Source of the DNA: an uncultured Phaeodactylibacter sp.
GTDB lineage: Bacteria > Bacteroidota > Bacteroidia > Chitinophagales > Saprospiraceae
DNA length: 11,471 nt
Assembly: GCA_913062745.1 (NCBI GenBank)
Contig: CAJXXJ010000054.1
Location: forward strand, 1 to 11,471
Direction: 5' to 3'
Shown here: one piece after another, positions 6,707 through 11,471 of the stretch
Layout of the letters: every line of letters begins with the position of its first letter
How positions within the stretch are numbered: position 1 is the first letter of the stretch
The notes under the pieces: model-generated
Database searches by the model: none
What the model was told of the DNA's origin: nothing
What the model saw: only the letters and a program-made list of their open reading frames with translations
Position numbers and translations under genes: made by a program

Positions 6707-7468
6707 ATGGCAGGAGAACCCACCGTAGCGGAAAAACTCAAAAGCCTATACGAACTGCAGTCGATTGACTCGCGCATTGATGAAATCGAAATCCTGAAGG
6801 GAGAGCTGCCGATTGAGGTAAGTGACCTGGAGGACGAGATTGCAGGCCTCGAGACGCGTATCAACAAGTTGAACGCGCAGGTCGAGGATATCGACGCAGA
6901 GATCAGTCAGTACAACGCAAAGATCAAAGAGGCGGAAGCCCTGATCGAGCGCTACAATACGCAGCTGGATAACGTCAAGAACAACCGCGAGTACGATGCG
7001 CTGATGAAAGAGCTCGAGATGCAGAATCTCGAAATTCAGCTCATGGAGAAGAAGATCCGCATGGCCGGTAAGGAAAAGGAACGCCGTGAGGAAAAGCTGG
7101 AAGAGACGCGCAGCCGCCTGGACAGCAAGCAGAAAGACCTGGCGACAAAGAAAGTTGAGCTGGAGGAGATCATCAAAAAGACGGAGAAAGACGAAGATAA
7201 GCTGCGCAAGCAATCCGAAAAGGCACGTAAGAAAATCGAAGACCGCTTGCTGCGGGCTTATGATAAGACTCGCACTTCCTACCGCAATGGCCTGGCTGTG
7301 GTCACTGTGGAGCGGAATTCCTGTGGCGGATGTTTTAATATGATCCCGCCGCAGCTGCAGCTCGAAATTGCAATGCGCAAGAAAATCATTGCCTGCGAGC
7401 ACTGCGGCCGTATCCTGGTAGATGACTTTGTGACCGATGAGGAGAAAGAAGCAGAAAAGGCTTCTTAA
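6707..7468 (+). CDS. Coiled-coil C4 zinc-ribbon protein (CT398/CdsZ-like, DUF164)
   Basis: This 253-residue cytoplasmic protein has a long helical hairpin (about residues 8-190, heptad-like and rich in E, K, R and D) followed by a four-cysteine zinc ribbon: CGGC at 206-209 and CEHC at 230-233, ending in an acidic tail. This is the arrangement of the CT398/CdsZ group formerly called DUF164 or C4-type zinc ribbon, for which roles in secretion-system or RNA-related complexes have been suggested but not generalised. The start at 6707 (ATG, Met-Ala-Gly) follows 48 bases after the Nif3 stop; there is no Shine-Dalgarno sequence, only an A-rich leader. The family's frequent placement next to nif3 supports the call. 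The coiled coil has no Pro or Gly breaks between about 50 and 115. Zinc binding is inferred from the cysteine spacing. Confidence 0.88.
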   Translation: MAGEPTVAEKLKSLYELQSIDSRIDEIEILKGELPIEVSDLEDEIAGLETRINKLNAQVEDIDAEISQYNAKIKEAEALIERYNTQLDNVKNNREYDALMKELEMQNLEIQLMEKKIRMAGKEKERREEKLEETRSRLDSKQKDLATKKVELEEIIKKTEKDEDKLRKQSEKARKKIEDRLLRAYDKTRTSYRNGLAVVTVERNSCGGCFNMIPPQLQLEIAMRKKIIACEHCGRILVDDFVTDEEKEAEKAS

Positions 7469-7500
7469 CCTTCCGGCACAGGCTAATGCCTGCCGAATCT

Positions 7501-7550
7501 GCAAAGCCCTGGCACTGGAACTTGATTCCTTGCCGGGGCTTTGCTATTTT
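7501..7550 (+). terminator. Hairpin terminator after the zinc-ribbon gene
   Basis: GCAAAGCCCTGGCA (7501-7514) pairs with TGCCGGGGCTTTGC (7531-7544) over 14 bp with a single G-T wobble, around a 16-base loop, and is followed by TATTTT. The stem is strong but the T-tract is short and interrupted. A smaller imperfect hairpin (GGCACAGGC, TAAT, GCCTGCC) lies just upstream between about 7475 and 7495. Confidence 0.55.
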
Positions 7551-7551
7551 G
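7522..7551 (+). promoter_or_regulatory. Candidate promoter for the TPR gene, embedded in the terminator hairpin
   Basis: TTG at 7522-7524, a 20-base spacer and TATTTTG at 7545-7551 resemble the Bacteroidota promoter, with the -7 box one base shorter than TAnnTTTG. The -33 box is in the loop of the 7501-7544 hairpin and the -7 box follows the stem. The predicted leader before the ATG at 7593 is about 35 bases. Confidence 0.4.
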
Positions 7552-7592
7552 CAACTCATTTCATAACCCCCGAATGTACCTGCCAACCAATT

Positions 7593-9152
7593 ATGCACAA
7601 AAAAATCACTATCCCTGCCTTCCTGTGTCACCGCCGAACGCTCAATAGCTTGATTTTTACGCCGCTCGTCCTTTCGCTGGCACTCTTGCTACTGACTCCG
7701 CTCTCCGGCCATGCTGACAGCTACAAGCACTTCCGCTACAGCCCGGATGCCCGCTCTGCCTATCAGAAAGTCACGCAGCTGCGTTTTGGTGAGGCCTATA
7801 TGCTGCTCGCGCAAATCCGTATGAACGACCCCGATAACCTCATCGTGCACCATATCGAAAACTACATCGACTTTTTTACCCTCTACATTGATGAGAAAGA
7901 CGCCGACTACGAGCGGCTGAAGAAAAAACGGGACTGGCGCCTCGACAAGATCAAACAGACCGGCGACCCGGCCTCTCCTTACTACCTGTTTGTGCAGGCA
8001 GATATCCGGCTGCAGTGGGCACTGGCCCGGCTTCGCTTCGACGATTACCTTGGGGCTTTTACGGAAGTGAGTAAAGCCTACAAGCTGCTGCGGGAGAACG
8101 AAACCCTGTTTCCTGATTTTATGCCCAATAAAAAAGACCTGGGCATACTGCACGCTATGGTCGGTACCATACCGGACAGCTACCGCTGGGGCGTAAAGCT
8201 GCTCGGCGGGCTGGAAGGCACAATCGAGGAAGGGCGCAAAGAGATAGAAGAAGTGCTGCGCTACGCGGGGCGCAATGACGAATTCCTGTTTGCGCAGGAG
8301 ACCGCAGTCCTCTACGCCTTCCTGCTGCTGCACCTCGAAAACGAAGAAACGGCCGCCTGGAAGGCCATCTCCAATGCCGGGCTACAGCCGGCACAGAACC
8401 CCCTCCACTGCTTTGTGATGGCCAACATCGCTATGCGCACCGGGCAGAACGACGCCGCTATCAAGCTGCTCAGGCAGCGGCCAAAGGGGACCGCCTACCA
8501 CAATTTTCCCTATCTGGAATATATGCTCGGGCTGGCTAAACTGCGCCGGCTCGATGATGACGCTGCCCCACACTTCAAAGCTTACCTGCAGCAGTACACG
8601 GGCCGCAACTTTATCAAGGAAGCCTATCAAAAACTGGGCTGGCAGGCACTGATCAACGGCAACCGGGCGGCTTATTTTCAGTATATGGGCGAGTGCCTGA
8701 TGAAGGGGGAAGACAAGGCCGGCGGCGATAAGCACGCGCAGGAGGAAGCTGCTTCGGGCACGCCTCCTAACCTGAGCCTGCTCAAAGCCCGGCTGTTATT
8801 TGATGGCGGTTACTACCACGACGGTTACGAGCTGCTCGTACGGCAGTCTGCCCACCGCTTCAGCGGGGAGCATGAATTGGAGTACTACTATCGCCTCGGG
8901 CGATTGCTGCACGGCATGAAGCGCTACGATGAAGCCCTGCAGCGCTATCAGGTTACGATAGATAAAGGAGCAGACAGCCCGCGTTTCTTCGCGTGCAATG
9001 CCGCCCTGCAGATGGGGGCGATTTACGAAAAGCAGGGCCAAAAGCCCCAGGCCCGGCAGGCTTACGAGCGCTGCCTATCCCTGAAGCCGGAGGAGTACCG
9101 TACGGGTTTGCACCAAAAAGCCAAAGCCGGGCTCACCCGCCTGGATGATTAG
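7593..9152 (+). CDS. Secreted TPR-repeat protein, TTC39/IML2-like core
   Basis: The 519-residue product is an alpha-helical repeat protein that is probably exported. Residues 1-41 look like a signal peptide: basic start (KK, HRR), a hydrophobic run at about 19-37 and a plausible cleavage after SGHA (A41). The rest is made of TPR-like helical pairs; the clearest canonical TPRs are at about 426-459 (YYYRLGRLLHGMKRYDEAL) and 467-500 (ALQMGAIYEKQGQKPQARQAY). The centre (about 172-250) contains a block with VGTIPDSYRW at 190-199 and LGGLEGTIEEG at 204-214, which resembles in order and spacing the TTC39/IML2 (DUF3808) pattern. I chose the ATG at 7593, which gives the signal peptide; the frame opens at 7437 but that would overlap the zinc-ribbon gene and add a non-signal stretch. 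It converges on the DUF547 gene with a 4-bp overlap. No enzymatic motif is visible and the function is unknown. Confidence 0.85.
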   Translation: MHKKITIPAFLCHRRTLNSLIFTPLVLSLALLLLTPLSGHADSYKHFRYSPDARSAYQKVTQLRFGEAYMLLAQIRMNDPDNLIVHHIENYIDFFTLYIDEKDADYERLKKKRDWRLDKIKQTGDPASPYYLFVQADIRLQWALARLRFDDYLGAFTEVSKAYKLLRENETLFPDFMPNKKDLGILHAMVGTIPDSYRWGVKLLGGLEGTIEEGRKEIEEVLRYAGRNDEFLFAQETAVLYAFLLLHLENEETAAWKAISNAGLQPAQNPLHCFVMANIAMRTGQNDAAIKLLRQRPKGTAYHNFPYLEYMLGLAKLRRLDDDAAPHFKAYLQQYTGRNFIKEAYQKLGWQALINGNRAAYFQYMGECLMKGEDKAGGDKHAQEEAASGTPPNLSLLKARLLFDGGYYHDGYELLVRQSAHRFSGEHELEYYYRLGRLLHGMKRYDEALQRYQVTIDKGADSPRFFACNAALQMGAIYEKQGQKPQARQAYERCLSLKPEEYRTGLHQKAKAGLTRLDD

Positions 9153-9916
9153 CGCTCTACATCATTGAGCGCCCAGCTGTACTCCATGTAGTCTACCTCA
9201 GCATCCTCGTTGATCTCAATGCCGGCGGCGTATTGATTCAGGTAGTCGACGATGCTGCGGCCGTCCTCCTTGAAGTCGCCTCCGTACCAGTCAAATAGCT
9301 TCGAAACCTTCACGCGGTCCTCGCCCAGTACGTTCTTTTCCTCGGTATTGATAAATTCCCGGGCAGATTGGTCGAGCTGCTGATCGAGCTGGTCAGCGGT
9401 GTAGGCAAAGTCCTGAAGCTTGGGGCACGAGCGCGCAGCACAGTTGAGTGCAAAGTGGATACGCGGCTCCTCAAACTTGGGGCGGATGATGCCATGCTCG
9501 ATGTTGTTCAGGTCATAGGTGCGCTCCTCGATATTGATGAATTTGATATCCCAGACTGTATTTACAAAGGGAATGCCGTTTTTGATGTCTTTGATGCTCC
9601 CGACCGGATAGTTACGCAGGATTAGCTGCACGGTGAAGGCATTGTATGCGTTGATCCAATACGCGAGCCGCTCGTCCCGGCTCCAGTTCTTGTCGTTGGG
9701 ATGGTGCTTGCTCAGCAGCTGCAGGTATTCGTTGAGCCGCGCGCTGTCCTGCATGAAGCCCTGATAATCCACAAGGCCCTCCTCCGTTACATGCTTTTGC
9801 AAAAGGCTGTCCCAGATGCTGTGCTCCACCGGTTTGGAGTCAGAAGAATAGTCGCTCACCTTGCAGGCGGTGAGGAGCAAAAAAGTGATAGACAAAACAG
9901 AAAAGGTAATCTTCAT
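9149..9916 (-). CDS. DUF547 domain lipoprotein
   Basis: This 255-residue protein has a lipoprotein signal: a hydrophobic N-terminus and lipobox LTAC at 15-18, so C18 is probably lipidated and the protein anchored in the envelope. The rest matches DUF547: AYWINAYNAFTVQLIL at 85-100, the YPVGSI segment at 103-108, the IEHGIIRP block at 139-146, the FALNCAARSCP block at 155-165 with two cysteines (C159, C164), and the closing YMEYSWALN at 243-251. Biochemical function of the family is not established; a cysteine-protease-like fold has been suggested for it, which I cannot test here. The start at 9916 is the only one giving the signal peptide. Its stop overlaps the TPR gene's stop by 4 bp, and it is divergent from the nitroreductase with an unusual inverted repeat in front of it. 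Confidence 0.9.
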   Translation of the reverse strand: MKITFSVLSITFLLLTACKVSDYSSDSKPVEHSIWDSLLQKHVTEEGLVDYQGFMQDSARLNEYLQLLSKHHPNDKNWSRDERLAYWINAYNAFTVQLILRNYPVGSIKDIKNGIPFVNTVWDIKFINIEERTYDLNNIEHGIIRPKFEEPRIHFALNCAARSCPKLQDFAYTADQLDQQLDQSAREFINTEEKNVLGEDRVKVSKLFDWYGGDFKEDGRSIVDYLNQYAAGIEINEDAEVDYMEYSWALNDVER

Positions 9917-9930
9917 ACAGTGGTTTTTTA

Positions 9931-9964
9931 TGAGTAACAGAGCGGAATGCCGCTATGTTACTTA
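9931..9964. repeat. Near-perfect inverted repeat between divergent DUF547 and nitroreductase genes
   Basis: AGTAACAGAGCGG (9933-9945), a 4-base spacer AATG and CCGCTATGTTACT (9950-9962) are complementary over 13 bp with one mismatch (G9940 against A9955), and pairing continues by a G-T wobble and a T-A pair to 9931/9964. It starts 15 bases upstream of the DUF547 ATG and ends 117 bases before the nitroreductase ATG. Neither side has a T-tract in the proper position, so it is not a typical intrinsic terminator; an operator or a leader hairpin in the DUF547 mRNA fits better. No obvious TAnnTTTG box was found for either gene in this 164-bp gap. Confidence 0.7.
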
Positions 9965-10080
9965 CGAGAAAAGCAACGGCCCGGGATTAGGCCATCGCGA
10001 ATCGGCGATATTTTCAGTAGTTGGATAAACAAAAGTCTGCTTCGGGCCGTCTTTTGGGAAAACAAAGCATAAAGACGCTT

Positions 10081-10650
10081 ATGACGCCGGCACAAACCAA
10101 CGAACTCATCCGCAAACGGCGGGCTATTTTTCCCAAAATGTATATCGATAAGCCCATTCCTAAAGAAATTATAGAAGAGGTGCTCGAAAATGCCAACTGG
10201 GCGCCCACGCACAAATTTACGGAGCCCTGGCGCTTCCGGGTTTTTACCGGCGATGCGCGTACACGGCTGGGTGAGCGCCTCGCAGAACTATACAAAAGCC
10301 ATACCCCGGAGGACCAGTTTTCTGAAAAGAAATACCAGAAAAATCTGAATAAGCCGCAGCAGTCCGGTTGCGTGATCGCCATCTGCATGCAGCGCGACCC
10401 CGACGAGCGCGTGCCGGAATGGGAGGAGCTGGCCTCTGTAGCCTGTGCCGTGCAAAATATGTGGCTCAGCTGCACAGCTTACGGCATCGGCAGCTACTGG
10501 AGCTCTTCCAAGCTGCTGCAGGACGACCGCGAGTTTCTGGAGCTGGCAGAAGGTGAACGCTGCCTCGGCCTGTTCTATATGGGCTACCACGAGCTGCCGG
10601 AATTGCCCGGCAAGCGCCGGCCGATAGGGGAGAAGGTGCAGTGGATGTAG
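10081..10650 (+). CDS. Nitroreductase family protein (FMN-dependent oxidoreductase)
   Basis: The 189-residue product fits the small nitroreductase family, homodimeric cytoplasmic flavoproteins that reduce nitro compounds, quinones or other acceptors with NAD(P)H. Visible features are the N-terminal basic RKRRAI (11-16), which corresponds to the FMN-phosphate-binding region, the NANWAPTHKFTEPWRF block at 38-52 (flavin and dimer contacts), a central helix with the VACAVQNMWLS segment at 120-130, GIGSYW at 136-140 plus surrounding residues, and GYHELP (168-173) near the C-terminus. Length matches YdjA-like members. I used the ATG at 10081; the frame is open from a TTG at 10021, adding 20 polar residues with no family counterpart. 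The physiological substrate cannot be read from the sequence. Upstream lies the inverted repeat shared with the divergent DUF547 gene; no Bacteroidota promoter box is clear. Confidence 0.9.
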   Translation: MTPAQTNELIRKRRAIFPKMYIDKPIPKEIIEEVLENANWAPTHKFTEPWRFRVFTGDARTRLGERLAELYKSHTPEDQFSEKKYQKNLNKPQQSGCVIAICMQRDPDERVPEWEELASVACAVQNMWLSCTAYGIGSYWSSSKLLQDDREFLELAEGERCLGLFYMGYHELPELPGKRRPIGEKVQWM

Positions 10651-10754
10651 GAGCGTGGCCCGTGGTTCACAGCTCAAGGCTGCAATGGTTTTCCCATTAG
10701 GGCGCATGCCAAATCTACCCCTCGCCCATTCACCCCCTCTCTCATGGACCATCC

Positions 10755-10860
10755 TGTCATTTTTTCACTTCTGTCAGGCTTGGCACAGGGTTTGATCTGT
10801 CAGATGTGCGGCCCTCTGGCTGCGTTTTCTGCATGTTAATTTGCGAATTTAAAAGTGTCA
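10755..10860 (+). repeat. Four TGTCA boxes upstream of htrA
   Basis: TGTCA occurs at 10755-10759, 10772-10776, 10798-10802 and 10856-10860, the second and third as CTGTCAG. The first two are 17 bases apart and sit immediately upstream of the sigma-54-like element at 10780-10796; the third follows it directly and the fourth is 3 bases before the htrA ATG. They could be activator sites, though they are unusually close to the core promoter for sigma-54 enhancers. Confidence 0.45.
10780..10796 (+). promoter_or_regulatory. Sigma-54-like promoter of htrA
   Basis: TTGGCACAGGGTTTGAT matches the sigma-54 form TTGGCAC-N5-TTGCW with a full -24 box (GG at 10782-10783) and 10-base spacing to the -12 pair, which reads GA (10794-10795) rather than the usual GC. 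Transcription would begin about 10807, leaving a leader of about 57 bases before the htrA ATG at 10864. A rival Bacteroidota housekeeping box near 10834 (TAATTTG) is one base short and has no -33 TTG. Confidence 0.5.
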
Positions 10861-10863
10861 GCA

Positions 10864-11471
10864 ATGAAAAAGCACCTTCTTTTTTCAGGGCTCACCGCTT
10901 TATTCGTAAGCCTGGCCACTCTGGGTATTTACCACTGGGCAGGTAGCGGTAGCTCTACCGTCAAAATTGAACACGTCAGCGCCAGCCCGGCGCAGGCAGC
11001 AGTATTCACTAAGAATGAAGCCGGGGAAATTGTGCCGCTCGATTTTACCGAGGTGGCCGGCCGGGTGGTGGATGCTGTAGTACACATTAAAGCCACACAG
11101 GCCAGCCGCGCGCCTCAGCTGCCACAGCGGCGGCTGCCCGATCCGTTCCGCGACTTTTTTGGGCCTGACCCTTTCTTCCGCTTTGAGCAGCCGCAGCAGC
11201 CCCAACCCAGGGTGGGCACCGGCTCCGGGGTGATCATCAACGAAAAGGGGTACATCGTAACCAACAACCACGTGATCGACAAGGCTACGGATATTGAAGT
11301 GGCACTGACCGACAACCGGACCTTCAAAGCCACCGTAGTAGGCACTGACCCGAGCACTGACCTGGCCTATGACGTCGGCCTGCCCGAGGCTGCCCCCGTC
11401 CACGTACCGCTTACACGTGCAGTTGCAGTTCACCTGGCAGCTGGAGAACAGGAACCCAACCAGGTGGTCGC
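10864..11471 (+). CDS. htrA: HtrA/DegP family periplasmic serine protease, 3' incomplete in window
   Basis: The first 202 codons of an HtrA-type protease, a periplasmic trimeric serine protease/chaperone that handles misfolded envelope proteins. Residues 1-25 form a signal peptide or membrane anchor. The mature N-terminus shows FTEVAGRVVDAVVHIKA (61-77), then a proline- and phenylalanine-rich linker (LPDPFRDFFG, 91-100) typical of DegP-like proteins, GTGSGVII at 118-125, the catalytic histidine in TNNHVID (H136) and the catalytic aspartate in TDPSTDLA (D166). The serine motif (GNSGGP) and the PDZ domains would lie beyond the window end. From residue 169 (position 11368) onward the sequence no longer looks like HtrA: the expected strand after DLA (usually LLKI or similar) and the GDS...VGEWVLAVGNP block are absent. 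The frame stays open to the end. This may mark a chimeric join or a disrupted gene. The upstream 213 bp carry a sigma-54-like promoter. Confidence 0.88.
   Translation, partial: MKKHLLFSGLTALFVSLATLGIYHWAGSGSSTVKIEHVSASPAQAAVFTKNEAGEIVPLDFTEVAGRVVDAVVHIKATQASRAPQLPQRRLPDPFRDFFGPDPFFRFEQPQQPQPRVGTGSGVIINEKGYIVTNNHVIDKATDIEVALTDNRTFKATVVGTDPSTDLAYDVGLPEAAPVHVPLTRAVAVHLAAGEQEPNQVV

Noticed and set aside
7437..7592. A 52-codon N-terminal extension of the TPR protein with several cysteines.
   Set aside because: It overlaps the end of the zinc-ribbon gene and the terminator hairpin, and would bury the clear signal peptide beginning at 7593.
9994..10014. ATCGC-N6-GCGAT hairpin followed by ATTTT.
   Set aside because: The stem is only 5 bp and no gene ends upstream on the plus strand, so it has nothing to terminate.
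10021..10080. TTG start giving a 20-residue longer nitroreductase.
   Set aside because: The family's N-terminus aligns with the ATG at 10081 and the extra residues are polar with no conservation I recognise.
10684..10698. AATGG-N5-CCATT hairpin after the nitroreductase gene.
   Set aside because: Five AT-rich pairs without a T-tract; too weak to call a terminator.
10900..11433. A 177-codon minus-strand frame beginning with a cysteine-rich stretch near 11400.
   Set aside because: It is antisense to the confident HtrA coding sequence; the cysteine-rich start falls in the suspicious last 104 bases and has no domain.

Overview
The window reads as a stretch of chromosome from a Gram-negative member of the Bacteroidota, most likely one of the higher-GC lineages such as Saprospiria. 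The reasons are mutually consistent but not proof: an LpxK of Bacteroidota type, a stand-alone heptose-1-phosphate adenylyltransferase (not fused to a kinase), a glycerol-type acyltransferase with an HX5D motif, and several upstream sites matching the Bacteroidota promoter form TTG-N(17-23)-TAnnTTTG with almost no Shine-Dalgarno sequences. GC content is in the mid-fifties per cent by eye. I see no rRNA, tRNA, CRISPR array, transposase or phage gene.

Layout. On the minus strand, 50-1527 holds a two-gene unit: a MurU-like sugar-phosphate nucleotidyltransferase and a DUF554 membrane protein, joined by an ATGA overlap. Divergent from it, 36 bp away, lpxK (1564-2631) runs straight into a membrane acyltransferase (2632-3939; stop and start abut as TAAATG). 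After an 80-bp gap with a small terminator-like hairpin and a good Bacteroidota promoter comes a second plus-strand unit: a flippase-like membrane protein (4020-5108), rfaE2 (5118-5609), a Nif3-family dinuclear-metal protein (5606-6658, ATGA overlap) and a coiled-coil/zinc-ribbon protein (6707-7468). A strong hairpin and another promoter-like site precede a secreted TPR protein (7593-9152), which converges with and overlaps by 4 bp a DUF547 lipoprotein on the minus strand (9149-9916). A divergent nitroreductase (10081-10650) and the first two thirds of the protease domain of an HtrA/DegP protein (10864 to the window end) close the window.

Function. The left half is an envelope-building neighbourhood: lipid A 4'-kinase, a phospholipid-type acyltransferase, a heptose-activating enzyme for the LPS inner core, a lipid flippase-like protein and a sugar nucleotidyltransferase. 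The right half is ordinary housekeeping and envelope maintenance (zinc-ribbon protein, TPR, DUF547, nitroreductase, periplasmic protease).

I did not find a convincing new multi-gene system. The points most worth a second look are the sigma-54-like promoter with repeated TGTCA boxes in front of htrA, the loss of HtrA-family sequence from position 11368 to the window end (possible chimeric join), a near-perfect 13-bp inverted repeat between the DUF547 and nitroreductase genes, promoters whose -33 box lies in the loop of the preceding hairpin (seen twice), the near-leaderless arrangement at lpxK, and a bacterial TPR protein with a TTC39/IML2-like core.
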